DNA from: UBA1547 sp035399865
GTDB taxonomy: Bacteria > Patescibacteriota > Saccharimonadia > Saccharimonadales > Saccharimonadaceae
Assembly: GCA_035399865.1 (NCBI GenBank)
Contig: DAOPJW010000003.1
Span: forward strand, 1-64,000
Length of the DNA stretch: 64,000 bases
Reading direction: 5' to 3'
The notes beneath the pieces are model-generated. The model did not search any database. It was not told the origin of the DNA and saw only the letters and a list, made by a program, of their open reading frames with translations. Position numbers and translations under genes: made by a program. Shown piece after piece: positions 10,674-19,212 of the stretch. Within the stretch, counting starts at the first letter, position 1. Each line of letters starts with the position of its first letter.

Positions 10674-11465
10674 TTATATATCCTCCGCGAAGAATTTTGA
10701 ACGACGTTTAAAATAAAGACCGCCAATGGTTGATATTACTAATATGACTACAAACGGTATTAAAACTTTATAGGAATGAACTATTGACCATATAGTCACA
10801 CTACTATCAGTGACTATAAAATAGCGTGCGTCTTGAATTATTTGTGCCAAAGGATTAATAAAGAATATTTTTTGTAAAGATTCTGGAACAGCTGTTAATG
10901 GGTAAAGAATTGGTGTGCCATAAAAACCAGCCTGTAAGAATATCTCCCATATATAGGTGATGTCACGATATTTAACATAAAGTGCTGAAAGAAGAAAAGA
11001 TAAACCTTGTGCAAAAATAAATAATTCGATAACGATAGGAATAATCATTAGCCATTCGATAGATGGTGCAATACCATCAAATAAAGCAAAGACAAATACC
11101 ACTATCATGCTAAGCCCAAGATTTATCAAGGCCGAAACGGAGCTTGATACTACAACCAAATATCTTGGTATCCTAATTTTTCTAATCAAATCACCTCTTG
11201 CTACAATTGAACTTGCCCCTAGATTAGTTGATTCAATAAAAAAATTCCAAAGAACAATACCTGTTAGTAAATAGACCGAATAATGCGGAACATCCTTACC
11301 AAGAGGAATAATATATGTGAAAACTACATATAAAATTGCGAATAGCATCAAAGGTTTCAATAAAGACCACATATATCCCAATAATGATCCTTGATAACGA
11401 ACCTTAAAATCAGTCCTGACCATCTCGTGCAAAATTGCACGGTTGCGTGAATTTAAATATTTCAT
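10674..11465 (-). CDS. Polysaccharide ABC exporter permease (Wzm/TagG-like)
   Basis: 263-residue ABC-2 permease with about six membrane segments and the characteristic N-terminal DFKVRYQGSLLGYMWSLLKP motif of O-antigen/teichoic-acid exporters. It is the first gene of the nine-gene minus-strand operon running to 568. A TGGTATAAT extended -10 ends 7 nt before the ATG and there is no SD sequence, which suggests the operon mRNA starts at the start codon. Confidence 0.92.
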   Translation of the reverse strand: MKYLNSRNRAILHEMVRTDFKVRYQGSLLGYMWSLLKPLMLFAILYVVFTYIIPLGKDVPHYSVYLLTGIVLWNFFIESTNLGASSIVARGDLIRKIRIPRYLVVVSSSVSALINLGLSMIVVFVFALFDGIAPSIEWLMIIPIVIELFIFAQGLSFLLSALYVKYRDITYIWEIFLQAGFYGTPILYPLTAVPESLQKIFFINPLAQIIQDARYFIVTDSSVTIWSIVHSYKVLIPFVVILVISTIGGLYFKRRSKFFAEDI

Positions 11466-11472
11466 CTAACTT

Positions 11473-11481
11473 ATTATACCA
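11473..11481 (-). promoter_or_regulatory. Extended -10 promoter of the polysaccharide operon (leaderless)
   Basis: TGG-TATAAT on the minus strand, 7 nt before ATG of the permease gene; transcription would begin at or next to the A of the start codon. Confidence 0.7.
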
Positions 11482-11517
11482 GTTCACATACTGCTGTATA
11501 CTATTATTTATACATAT

Positions 11518-12672
11518 ATGACGAAAAAAAGAGTAATTATCATCCGTAATGCCTACACTTATGATTTTGGTGGTGGCGAACGTTATCCTGTTTTTTTGGC
11601 AGAAAATTTACAAAAAAACGACTATGAAACATTGATTATATCTCGTTCTCCAAAATTACTGGCTTTCGCAAAAGGTCGCTCCATTAAAACTCTTAGAGGT
11701 TGGTGGTGGTCTAGGCAAAATTGGAGTGGAATTAGAGTTTTTCTTTTTCCAGTATATTTAATTTGGCAAATTGCACTGTTTTTTTGGTATCTAAAAGTAT
11801 TCAAAGAGTATCAGCCAGATGTCATTCATGTTCAAAGCAAAGATGATTTTATTTCGGCAACTTGGGCAGGTGAATTATTGATGAAAAAAGTTATATGGAC
11901 GGATCATGCAGACCTTAAACATATATGGAAGAATATTAGTGTTTGGTATAAAAATCCTGTTGGTAAATTAGTTCATTATTCCGCAAAATTTACCGATGCA
12001 ATCATAGCGATAAGTAAAAGCGAATTATCTCTGATAAATCACAACTTGGATAAGAACGATATCATAAAAAATAAAATTCATGTCATTTATAACGGTGTGT
12101 CTGATGATGCGAAAAATTATAAAAAGTCAAAAGATAAAAAAGATTTTTCGTACTGCGTAGTCAGCCGAATGGTTACCGATAAGGGCATCTCTGAAGTAAT
12201 TGAAGCTTTCTCAAGATTACAAGTAAAATACCCGAAAGATAATTTAATATTAATAGGTGACGGACCAGAGATGAAATATTTTAAAAAAATTGCAAAAAAG
12301 ATTAAAAACATCAAATTTATGGGTTACCAAAAGGACCCTCTGAAATACCTGATTGAAACAGACGTCTTAGTTCACCCCACATATCATGAAGGTTTTGGCT
12401 TGTCATTAGTTGAAGCCAGTATGTTAGAAAAGCCAATAATTGCTTCTTCGGTTGGTGGAATTATGGAAATAATAACTCATCGCAAAAATGGATTACTTGT
12501 TAAGCCTAAAGATGTAAATTCTCTTTGTTCTGCCATGGAAAGCTTACGAAATGATACAAAACTTAGAAAATTATTAGGCAGTAACGCACGAACTCAATAC
12601 GAGAAGAAATTCGATTTTGATAAAATTGTCAAAAAACAAATCATTCCCTTATATAAGGGCATGGATATATGA
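11518..12672 (+). CDS. GT4 family glycosyltransferase
   Basis: 384 residues, GT-B fold. GGGERYPVFLAENL at about 19-32 is the acceptor-domain glycine loop, VVSRMVTDKGI begins the donor domain, and HPTYHEGFGLSLVEA carries the E-x7-E motif. It probably acts as a retaining transferase on a lipid-linked glycan. It is transcribed divergently from the ABC exporter operon and overlaps the following GT4 gene by 4 nt (ATGA). A TATACT box at 11497-11502 would give a leader of only about 8 nt; no SD is visible. Confidence 0.88.
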   Translation: MTKKRVIIIRNAYTYDFGGGERYPVFLAENLQKNDYETLIISRSPKLLAFAKGRSIKTLRGWWWSRQNWSGIRVFLFPVYLIWQIALFFWYLKVFKEYQPDVIHVQSKDDFISATWAGELLMKKVIWTDHADLKHIWKNISVWYKNPVGKLVHYSAKFTDAIIAISKSELSLINHNLDKNDIIKNKIHVIYNGVSDDAKNYKKSKDKKDFSYCVVSRMVTDKGISEVIEAFSRLQVKYPKDNLILIGDGPEMKYFKKIAKKIKNIKFMGYQKDPLKYLIETDVLVHPTYHEGFGLSLVEASMLEKPIIASSVGGIMEIITHRKNGLLVKPKDVNSLCSAMESLRNDTKLRKLLGSNARTQYEKKFDFDKIVKKQIIPLYKGMDI

Positions 12673-13796
12673 AAATAAGGATTGAAATCAGTTGTTTGGC
12701 CACAAAACAACCATCAGGCGTCGCAAATTATACCAAACAGTTAACTAAAGCATTAAACAAAGAAAAAGATATCAAAATTCTTGGTTCGTATTTTAATTTC
12801 TTGAATAGACAACCAAATAATAATATTCCTAAAAATATTAAAATCGAAAAAAACACATTTTTTCCACTTCGAATTTATTCAAAAATTAACAGCTATAATT
12901 TTAATATTCCTTTTGATTTATTTAAGCCATCAGTTGATCTGACAATTTTTCCAAATTTTGCGACTTGGAAAACTTGTAATTCTAAACTAAAAGCTACTGT
13001 TATCCACGATTTGACATTTTTGTATTTTCCTGACCTAATAGAAGAAAAGAATTTAGCTCATCTAAAACGAGTGGTTCCCCGCTCAATCAAAAATGCCGAC
13101 TTTATCATTACAGTTTCGAATGCCGTAAAAAATGAAATTACAAAAGAATATAATTATAACTCCGATAGAATTGTCGTGACACCTATTCCACCAGACGAAA
13201 AGTATCTAAAAATTAATAATAATGAAATACATGATAAGTACAAAATACCTACAAAAAAATTTATTTTATTTTTGGGTAATCTTGAACCGAGAAAGAACCT
13301 CCCAACTTTAATTGAAGCCTACTGCAAATTACCAAAGCCAATAAAAAATGAATACTCACTCATTATTGCAGGTGGAAATGGTTGGAAAACAGAAAAGAGT
13401 AAACAAGCTATATCAAAAGCCCAATCAAAAGGGGAAAAAGTTAAACACGTAGGTTTTGTCGATTCGAAAGATTCGGGAGCATTCTTTCAAAAGGCAAGTT
13501 TATTTGTAATGCCATCACTTTACGAAGGTTTTGGTATGCCAATCTTAGAAGCGATGGCCTGTAATTGCCCTGTTCTAGCATCAGACATACCCGTTCTGAG
13601 GGAAACTGGATCATATGCCGTACATTACGCAAAAACTTCCGATCCTGAAGATTTCTCAAAAAAAATTGAATATATTTTAAATGATAAAAATATTCAAAAC
13701 AAAATGATAAAAGATGGCAAAAAACGGCTAATCGAAATCTCTTGGGATAAAAATGTAAAAAATATTATAGAAGTTTCAAATCACTTAATTAGGTAA
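12669..13796 (+). CDS. GT4 family glycosyltransferase
   Basis: 375 residues, GT-B fold. Donor-domain signatures: LFLGNLEPRKNLPTLIEAY and MPSLYEGFGMPILEAMAC (E-x7-E). The N-terminal ISCLATKQPSGVANYTKQL resembles mannosyl/rhamnosyltransferases of the WbaZ/MtfB group. It is translationally coupled to the GT4 gene upstream by a 4-nt overlap. It ends facing the cupin gene (4 nt between stops). Acceptor unknown. Confidence 0.88.
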   Translation: MKIRIEISCLATKQPSGVANYTKQLTKALNKEKDIKILGSYFNFLNRQPNNNIPKNIKIEKNTFFPLRIYSKINSYNFNIPFDLFKPSVDLTIFPNFATWKTCNSKLKATVIHDLTFLYFPDLIEEKNLAHLKRVVPRSIKNADFIITVSNAVKNEITKEYNYNSDRIVVTPIPPDEKYLKINNNEIHDKYKIPTKKFILFLGNLEPRKNLPTLIEAYCKLPKPIKNEYSLIIAGGNGWKTEKSKQAISKAQSKGEKVKHVGFVDSKDSGAFFQKASLFVMPSLYEGFGMPILEAMACNCPVLASDIPVLRETGSYAVHYAKTSDPEDFSKKIEYILNDKNIQNKMIKDGKKRLIEISWDKNVKNIIEVSNHLIR

Positions 13797-13800
13797 CTTT

Positions 13801-14349
13801 TTATCTTCCAAAATCATCATGCAATCGAATAATATCGCTCTCATCGGATAGATGTTGAGGTTTGGTATGTTGCCAAATCTCGGCAACGACCGTATAGTTT
13901 TCTATATTGCCAATTAATCTGTGTCTTTCCCCTGGACTAAACTGAATCTCATGTTTACTCTCGGCCAGAATAACTTCTCCCTGTTCGTCAGTTTCGCTCT
14001 TATGATAAGCACCGCCATGAATAAATGCCCATCTTTCCGCCCTTCGTTCGTGATATTGCCAACTTAGACGGTTTCCGGGTGACACAAGAAGTATTTTTGG
14101 ACTTAACTCGGCATCATTATTACCGAGTCTGGCTTCGGAAGCGGTCAAATCATTGAAAAATTCTTCAACGAAAGAATCAGCATCTTCATTACCAAGTCTA
14201 AAAAAAGCTCCCCAAGGTCTTTGATCGTCCATATCAACTAAAGAATATTTACTTTGTAGAATATGACTAATAATTTCCCGAACGATTTTCTCTTTTCGGA
14301 CATCACGATGAATTTCAATTTTGTTCAATTTTATTAATAGTTCAGACAC
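13801..14349 (-). CDS. Cupin protein resembling the mannose-6-phosphate isomerase domain of ManC
   Basis: 182 residues. A C-terminal cupin barrel (about 60-165) contains RPWGAFFRL, LLVSPGNRLSWQYHERRAERW and PGERHRLIG, matching the type II phosphomannose isomerase module (RPWG, PGxxLSLQxHxxRxExW, PxGxxHRxxN). The nucleotidyltransferase domain of ManC is missing, so it is either a stand-alone PMI-like isomerase or a divergent sugar-binding cupin. It starts at GTG (14349) with GGAG five nt upstream. Its surroundings of glycosyltransferase genes support a role in sugar supply. Confidence 0.75.
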   Translation of the reverse strand: MSELLIKLNKIEIHRDVRKEKIVREIISHILQSKYSLVDMDDQRPWGAFFRLGNEDADSFVEEFFNDLTASEARLGNNDAELSPKILLVSPGNRLSWQYHERRAERWAFIHGGAYHKSETDEQGEVILAESKHEIQFSPGERHRLIGNIENYTVVAEIWQHTKPQHLSDESDIIRLHDDFGR

Positions 14350-14373
14350 AAAGACTCCAAAAAATATGAAATA

Positions 14374-14550
14374 TTAAGCGTGAATTTTATCTAAATCAAC
14401 ACCAGTTTTATCAGCATAGTCATCAATAATATTATTCAGTTGATCAAAGCGTCCATCAAAACGTGTCTCAATTTTATCAAAACGCCTATCAACATCCGAA
14501 AAGCCTTTTTGTATGTATTTATATAATTTTGTAAATTGATCTTCGCTCAT
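14374..14550 (-). CDS. Small coiled-coil protein, function unknown
   Basis: 58 residues if translated from ATG 14550. An alternative GTG at 14568 is disfavoured because it lies inside the -10 region. The middle (DRRFDKIETRFDGRFDQL) forms an amphipathic helix with a seven-residue R/F/D pattern, suggesting oligomerisation. TATAAT ends 6 nt before the ATG, so the mRNA appears leaderless. It is divergent from the GtrB-like gene. No family recognised. Confidence 0.6.
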   Translation of the reverse strand: MSEDQFTKLYKYIQKGFSDVDRRFDKIETRFDGRFDQLNNIIDDYADKTGVDLDKIHA

Positions 14551-14556
14551 AAATTT

Positions 14557-14562
14557 ATTATA
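14557..14562 (-). promoter_or_regulatory. -10 box of the small coiled-coil gene (leaderless)
   Basis: TATAAT on the minus strand, 6 nt from ATG 14550. Confidence 0.6.
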
Positions 14563-14606
14563 CACCACTCCTTATAGCCTGATACGATAGAATCAACTAT
14601 TTCAAG

Positions 14607-14615
14607 TGGTATACT
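14607..14615 (+). promoter_or_regulatory. Extended -10 promoter of the GtrB-like gene (leaderless)
   Basis: TGG-TATACT ending 6 nt before the GTG start at 14622; no SD sequence between. Confidence 0.65.
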
Positions 14616-14621
14616 AGTATT

Positions 14622-15575
14622 GTGAAAAAAATTAGCATTCTAATACCTGCATATAACGAAGAGGCTGTATTAACCCCCCTCTATCGTCGACTTGAAAAAT
14701 TAGCAGATGGCAATAAGTCATATGATTTTGAATTTTTATTCGTAAATGACGGGAGTCGTGATAAAACTCTAGAGATAGTCAAGGATTTTGCTAAAAACGA
14801 TCATCGAGTCGCCTACGTCAATCTGTCCAGAAATTTCGGTAAAGAAGTTGCCATGATTGCCGGTCTGGATCATGTGAACGGTGATGCCACGGTAATAATC
14901 GATGCCGACTTACAGGATCCACCAGAGTTAATTCCAGAGATGATTAAATACTGGGAAGAAGGCTACGATGACGTTTATGCAAGACGCATCAGTCGTGACG
15001 GCGAAACTTGGTTTAAAAAAATCAGTTCAGAAACTTTTTATCGAATTTTACAGAAGTCGACTAACATTCCTATTCAGGTAGACACTGGTGATTTTCGCTT
15101 ACTTAATCGACGTTGCGTCGAGGCTCTTAAACAATTCCGCGAATCTCAACGCTACACCAAAGGTATGTTCAGTTGGATTGGCTACAAGAAAAAAGAAATA
15201 ACCTACAAAAGAGACCCTCGAGCAGCTGGAGAAACTAAATGGAATTATTTAAAACTCATCAATTTAGCAATTGACGGTATTACTTCATTCACGACCGCTC
15301 CCCTGCGTATTTCTTCATTTTTCGGAATAATCACATCTCTTATTTCCTTTATATTTATTTTAGTTATCATCGTAAAAACTATTTTATTTGGCGAACCCGT
15401 CGCTGGTTATCCATCATTAATGGCAGTAATCCTCTTTCTTGGTGGCGTACAACTCGTATCAATTGGAATAATCGGAGAATATATCGGTAGAATTTTTATT
15501 GAGACAAAAAATCGACCGCTTTATTTCGTCGAGGAGTATCATCATCAAGAAAATCACAAGCGAACATCGCGATAA
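14622..15575 (+). CDS. Polyprenyl-phosphate glycosyltransferase (GtrB/DPM1-like GT2)
   Basis: 317 residues. The GT2 domain (about 3-230) has ILIPAYNEE, VNDGSRDKT, DADLQDPPE (DxD) and AAGETKWNYLKL. Two C-terminal membrane helices follow (about 237-260 and 270-292). This architecture makes polyprenyl-phosphate-sugar on the cytoplasmic side. The next gene encodes a GtrA-like flippase, as in GtrAB systems that decorate surface glycans. The start is GTG at 14622, fixed by the -10 box 6 nt upstream. Confidence 0.9.
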   Translation: MKKISILIPAYNEEAVLTPLYRRLEKLADGNKSYDFEFLFVNDGSRDKTLEIVKDFAKNDHRVAYVNLSRNFGKEVAMIAGLDHVNGDATVIIDADLQDPPELIPEMIKYWEEGYDDVYARRISRDGETWFKKISSETFYRILQKSTNIPIQVDTGDFRLLNRRCVEALKQFRESQRYTKGMFSWIGYKKKEITYKRDPRAAGETKWNYLKLINLAIDGITSFTTAPLRISSFFGIITSLISFIFILVIIVKTILFGEPVAGYPSLMAVILFLGGVQLVSIGIIGEYIGRIFIETKNRPLYFVEEYHHQENHKRTSR

Positions 15576-15957
15576 AATCCGTTTTATTATCGTCGGTTCG
15601 GCGAATACGATTATTGATTTTGGAATTTTATTTTTATTGGTTTCGATAAATATTTCGGTATTTGTTAGTAACATCTACTCAACCTCTATAGCACTATGTT
15701 TTAGTTTTTTTGCAAATAAAAAATACACTTTTCAAAATTTTGGTACTGATAGCAAAAAGCAAATAATCCCCTTTTTAGTAATTACCTTAATCGGTTTATG
15801 GGTCATTCAGCCTATGATTATTTATTCAACCGAGGCACTTCTATCAAAAATAATAATCGAGAAGTCATTAGTTTTAGGTCTAGGAAAAATACTAGCAACC
15901 TGTATTACGATGGTGTGGAATTATTTGTTATATAAAAAATATGTTTTCAAAAACTAA
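15499..15957 (+). CDS. GtrA-like membrane flippase, start uncertain
   Basis: 152 residues if begun at TTG 15499, which would overlap the previous gene by 77 nt. Four hydrophobic helices and the GtrA hallmarks are present: RFIIVGSANTIIDFGILFLL near the start, SFFANKKYTF in the middle and VWNYLLYKKYVF at the end. The family moves polyprenyl-phosphate-sugar across the membrane. No ATG, GTG or TTG lies between 15499 and the conserved region. A clear GAGGAG at 15531-15536 stands just before in-frame ATC codons at 15538-15546, so initiation at a rare ATC is possible. Confidence 0.85.
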   Translation: MRQKIDRFISSRSIIIKKITSEHRDKIRFIIVGSANTIIDFGILFLLVSINISVFVSNIYSTSIALCFSFFANKKYTFQNFGTDSKKQIIPFLVITLIGLWVIQPMIIYSTEALLSKIIIEKSLVLGLGKILATCITMVWNYLLYKKYVFKN

Positions 15958-15967
15958 AACTAAAAGA

Positions 15968-15973
15968 TATACT
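15968..15973 (+). promoter_or_regulatory. -10 box of the GT4 gene at 15981 (leaderless)
   Basis: TATACT, 7 nt before ATG 15981; no SD. Confidence 0.55.
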
Positions 15974-15980
15974 TACATTA

Positions 15981-17093
15981 ATGAAACACATTGTGACTGA
16001 TGCCAAAATTGTAATAGATGCTAGAATAATAAATTCTTCAACCGGCAGATATGTCGAAAGGCTTTTATATTATCTTCAAAAAATTGATAAAAGTAATGAA
16101 TATATTATTCTTATACCAACCAAAGATAAAGAATATTGGAAACCAACAAATAAGAATTTTAAAATTAAATTTTGTGATATCCCAAATTATTCAATTACTG
16201 AACAAACCAAATTCAAGACATTCCTTGAAAAAATAAATGCTGATTTGGTACATTTTTGTATGCCTCAACAACCACTACTATATAAAGGCAAGACTGTTAC
16301 GACATTTCACGATTTAACACTTATAAAAACATATAATGATGACAAAAATTGGCTAATTTATCATACGAAACAATTAATTGGACGTTGGTTGTTCCATAAG
16401 GTTGCACATAAAAGTACGAAAATTATCACCCCTACAGAATTTACTAAACAGGAATTAGTAAAGTTTGCTAAAATACCAAGCGATAAAATTGCCATAACAT
16501 ATGAAGCAACTGATATAAAAGCTGAAAATGCCAAAAGTATGAAACTACCGTTTAATAAATTTCTTCTTTACGTAGGAAAACAGAGTAAATATAAAAATGT
16601 TAGACGATTAGGCGAAGCACACCAAATACTTCTCAAAAAATATCCTGACCTTGGTTTAGTTCTGACAAATACCAAAGATAAAGCCGTTTTTATGAATGAA
16701 AGTTATTTTAACAATAAAAAATTTACAAATATATATTTTTCAGGTAGAGTTGATGACTCTGAATTAGCATGGCTATATTCAAAATGTGCTTGTTATGTTT
16801 TCCCTTCTTTAATGGAAGGTTTTGGTTTGCCAGGCCTAGAGGCTATGGGTCTTGGAGCACCAGTCGCCAGTAGTAATGCAACCTGCCTACCAGAGGTATA
16901 TGGCGAAGGTGCTATATATTTTAATCCAAACGATACCGATAATATAGCTAACACTATTGATAAAATATTATCGGATGAAAAATTACGCAAAAATTTAATA
17001 AAAAAAGGATACGAGCAATTTAAGAAATATTCCTGGCAACGCTGTGCCGAGCAGACGTATGAAGTTTATATGGAAGTGCTTGATGGTAGTTAG
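15981..17093 (+). CDS. GT4 family glycosyltransferase
   Basis: 370 residues, GT-B fold. The N-terminus (IVIDARIINSSTGRYVERLL) is a mannosyltransferase-type acceptor loop; LYVGKQSKYKNVRRLGEA and FPSLMEGFGLPGLEAMGLGAP mark the donor domain. It has its own -10 box seven nt before the ATG. The last codons and stop (GGT AGT TAG) lie in the left arm of a long inverted repeat shared with the end of the convergent jag gene. Confidence 0.88.
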   Translation: MKHIVTDAKIVIDARIINSSTGRYVERLLYYLQKIDKSNEYIILIPTKDKEYWKPTNKNFKIKFCDIPNYSITEQTKFKTFLEKINADLVHFCMPQQPLLYKGKTVTTFHDLTLIKTYNDDKNWLIYHTKQLIGRWLFHKVAHKSTKIITPTEFTKQELVKFAKIPSDKIAITYEATDIKAENAKSMKLPFNKFLLYVGKQSKYKNVRRLGEAHQILLKKYPDLGLVLTNTKDKAVFMNESYFNNKKFTNIYFSGRVDDSELAWLYSKCACYVFPSLMEGFGLPGLEAMGLGAPVASSNATCLPEVYGEGAIYFNPNDTDNIANTIDKILSDEKLRKNLIKKGYEQFKKYSWQRCAEQTYEVYMEVLDGS

Positions 17094-17168
17094 TAGTTGG
17101 TAGATGATAGTAATTTTTTAAAAAATGGGAGCATTGCTCCCATTTACTATCTACCAACTACTAACTAC
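17085..17168. repeat. Long inverted repeat with internal terminator hairpin
   Basis: Arms at about 17085-17113 and 17144-17168 are inverted copies of a TAGTTAGTAGTTGGTAGA-type sequence; the left arm has three extra bases. Between them lies a GC-richer hairpin (AATGGGAGC / GCTCCCATT). The left arm holds the stop codon of the GT4 gene and the right arm the stop codon of jag. Confidence 0.85.
17119..17146. terminator. Bidirectional terminator between the GT4 gene and jag
   Basis: Stem AATGGGAGC / GCTCCCATT with a 2-nt centre, flanked by an A/T run (TTTTTTAAAAAA) on the left; serves two convergent genes. Confidence 0.7.
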
Positions 17169-17622
17169 TGGCTTGGGCAATCGTGATTTTTCGTTCGCGA
17201 CCCTCACCTTCGGAGAAAGTTCTAATATCACTGTACTCACTTGCGACTTGATGCACTATTCGCCTATCAGCTGCATTGAGATCTAGTACCATCGAATCAC
17301 CAGTACGACGGACTTCATTTATCCAATCCTGGGCTTGTTTTGCTATTCTTTCGGCACGTTGTTTCTTGTAATCAGCTATGTCTATATTCACTCTTGTCAG
17401 TAAGGCTTCATTATTTCTCAATACTGTCGATACGATATATTGTAAGCTTCGCAAAGTTTCGGCTCCACGTCCGATAAATATACTATTTAATTCATTTGAT
17501 GGTACAGACAATTCGATTACGTCTTCATCGCAAGTTGACGAAACCGTGATGTTTGCACCAAAAAAGGATAATAAATCTTCTAAATACTTTTGGGCAAATT
17601 GTATTGATTCTTCTCTGTTCAT
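17161..17622 (-). CDS. jag: Jag/KhpB RNA-binding protein (KH + R3H)
   Basis: 153 residues. A KH-type domain in the middle (IGRGAETLRSLQYIVSTVL) and a C-terminal R3H domain (LNAADRRIVHQVASEYSDIRTFSEGEGRERKITI). The N-terminal Jag_N domain is essentially missing, so it is a short version. Jag is an RNA-binding protein encoded with yidC in most bacteria and linked to envelope homeostasis and division. It lies 4 nt downstream of yidC in the rpmH-rnpA-yidC-jag order. Confidence 0.92.
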   Translation of the reverse strand: MNREESIQFAQKYLEDLLSFFGANITVSSTCDEDVIELSVPSNELNSIFIGRGAETLRSLQYIVSTVLRNNEALLTRVNIDIADYKKQRAERIAKQAQDWINEVRRTGDSMVLDLNAADRRIVHQVASEYSDIRTFSEGEGRERKITIAQASS

Positions 17623-17626
17623 TTAA

Positions 17627-18580
17627 TTACTCCTTTTTATTAACCCTATTAAAGCCCGTTTCTTTGGCTTTAATTCGAGTAATATTCGCTTCTTTTGCAA
17701 TTTTTAATCGTGCTTTGGCGGTGGCTTTTTTGTTTTCTTTAACTGGAGTTTTGTCGGCGATTTCAATCATTTCTTCAGCATCGCCTCTTAAAATATATCC
17801 TTGCTGAGCAACAGCAATAAGGTTAGATACGGTGTAATAAAGTACTAAAGCACCTGGCAAATAAACCATGATAAATAGCATCATAATCGGTAAAAATTTT
17901 GACATATTATTCATCATGACTGCGTTCATTTCGTTCTGATCAGGTTGCTTACCGTCAGCAGCATCACTCATGATTTCTTTTAAAGTACGCTTTGGCTTAT
18001 CTTGTGGCATAGTTTGTTTAGACATAATGTACTGAGTTATTGCCGATAAAATCGCTAACAACAATAGAAAAATATTAAATTTTGTTGGATTCGACATAAT
18101 CGCCTGTTGAGTTAAATCAACAATGCCAAATAATTTTTCATTCAAACTATTTGGATCTTCTAACAATCTTTTGATTGGTTCGATACCTTTTATGAATTCG
18201 TAAGTATATTTTTCGATTTCACTTCCATGAGCAGTGATTATCTGAATTGAACGAAACAGTGCGATGAATATTGGTAATTGAATTAATAAAATTCCTATAG
18301 ATCGAAAAGGACTTATGTCGTGCTTTTTATAAAGTTCCATCATTTGCATAGCTTCTAATTGGCGATTACCTTTTGATGCCTGCTTTATTTTTACTAGCTC
18401 TGGTTGCATTTTACGCATAGCTTTTGTCTGATGTAGTTGCTTTTTAATCAATGGCCACATCAAAAATCTAACAACTATCGTAAATATAATAACTGCAATA
18501 CCAAAATCACCGCCCGGTATTAAACTGTAAATACCGAGAAGCATATTGAATATCGGTTTAATAATTAGCGTGTCAAACAT
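17627..18580 (-). CDS. yidC: Membrane protein insertase YidC
   Basis: 317 residues, the Gram-positive-like short form without the large periplasmic domain. Five membrane segments are expected. Recognisable parts: MWPLIKKQLHQTKAMRKMQPE (cytoplasmic loop), the helix with IGILLIQLPIFIALF, and LPGALVLYYTVSNLIAVAQQGY near the end. It inserts and folds membrane proteins with or without SecYEG. The lysine-rich C-terminal tail after residue 280 is the ribosome-binding type. Confidence 0.95.
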   Translation of the reverse strand: MFDTLIIKPIFNMLLGIYSLIPGGDFGIAVIIFTIVVRFLMWPLIKKQLHQTKAMRKMQPELVKIKQASKGNRQLEAMQMMELYKKHDISPFRSIGILLIQLPIFIALFRSIQIITAHGSEIEKYTYEFIKGIEPIKRLLEDPNSLNEKLFGIVDLTQQAIMSNPTKFNIFLLLLAILSAITQYIMSKQTMPQDKPKRTLKEIMSDAADGKQPDQNEMNAVMMNNMSKFLPIMMLFIMVYLPGALVLYYTVSNLIAVAQQGYILRGDAEEMIEIADKTPVKENKKATAKARLKIAKEANITRIKAKETGFNRVNKKE

Positions 18581-18670
18581 ATAAATATAATTAATTTAAC
18601 CCAAAAAGCACATTTGCTTGTTAGGCTATTATACCAGTTTTATATTCAATTTTATACAGTAATTTATTGA

Positions 18671-19018
18671 TTAATTGATTACATTTGCCTCTTTTAATAA
18701 ATCTTTGATATTGTTTGATAATTCATTTGATGGCATTGTTAATATTTCCGATGACAATACAATAAACACGATGTCATTAATATTATTAAAGTCATCTATC
18801 AAAGGACGAATTATTTCATAAATACGACGGCGGATACGATTTCTTTTTACCGCACTTTTTATTATTTTTTTACTAACTACAACAGAAATACGTGAATACT
18901 TTCGACTAGGATTAGTAATATATTTCATATTAATAAAATGTGATCGAACAGATTGTCCATTCTTGTATACAAAGCGAAGACTGCCATGACCGTGAAATCG
19001 GTTAGTAAAATTTATCAT
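18671..19018 (-). CDS. rnpA: Ribonuclease P protein component
   Basis: 115 residues, typical length. The signature is VVSKKIIKSAVKRNRIRRRIYEIIR (RNR motif). It assists the P RNA in tRNA 5' maturation. TATAAT ends 7 nt before its ATG and a terminator hairpin separates it from rpmH, so it appears to have its own leaderless promoter rather than depending on rpmH. Confidence 0.94.
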   Translation of the reverse strand: MINFTNRFHGHGSLRFVYKNGQSVRSHFINMKYITNPSRKYSRISVVVSKKIIKSAVKRNRIRRRIYEIIRPLIDDFNNINDIVFIVLSSEILTMPSNELSNNIKDLLKEANVIN

Positions 19019-19025
19019 ATAAATT

Positions 19026-19031
19026 ATTATA
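19026..19031 (-). promoter_or_regulatory. -10 box of rnpA (leaderless)
   Basis: TATAAT on the minus strand, 7 nt before ATG 19018. Confidence 0.55.
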
Positions 19032-19044
19032 TAATAACAACTAT

Positions 19045-19071
19045 TAAAAATACCGCTTGAAGGCGGTATTT
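19045..19071 (-). terminator. Terminator after rpmH
   Basis: Stem AATACCGC / GCGGTATT with a 6-nt loop followed by a T run on the minus strand, 4 nt after the rpmH stop. Confidence 0.75.
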
Positions 19072-19074
19072 TAT

Positions 19075-19212
19075 TTAGATTGTCAATTTAGCACGACCTT
19101 TTACGCGACGTCTCTTTAGTACAGCACGGCCAGCTTTTGTAGCAATTCGTGCACGAAATCCGTGAGTACGAGCCTTGTGACGAGTATGTGGTTGAAATGT
19201 TCTCTTTGGCAT
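19075..19212 (-). CDS. rpmH: Ribosomal protein L34
   Basis: 45 residues beginning MPKRTFQPHTRHKARTHGFR, unmistakable bL34 (PKRTxQPxxxxRxxxHGFRxRM; here the final Met is Ile). It is the first gene of the classic rpmH-rnpA-yidC-jag order and is divergent from dnaA across the origin region. Confidence 0.96.
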   Translation of the reverse strand: MPKRTFQPHTRHKARTHGFRARIATKAGRAVLKRRRVKGRAKLTI

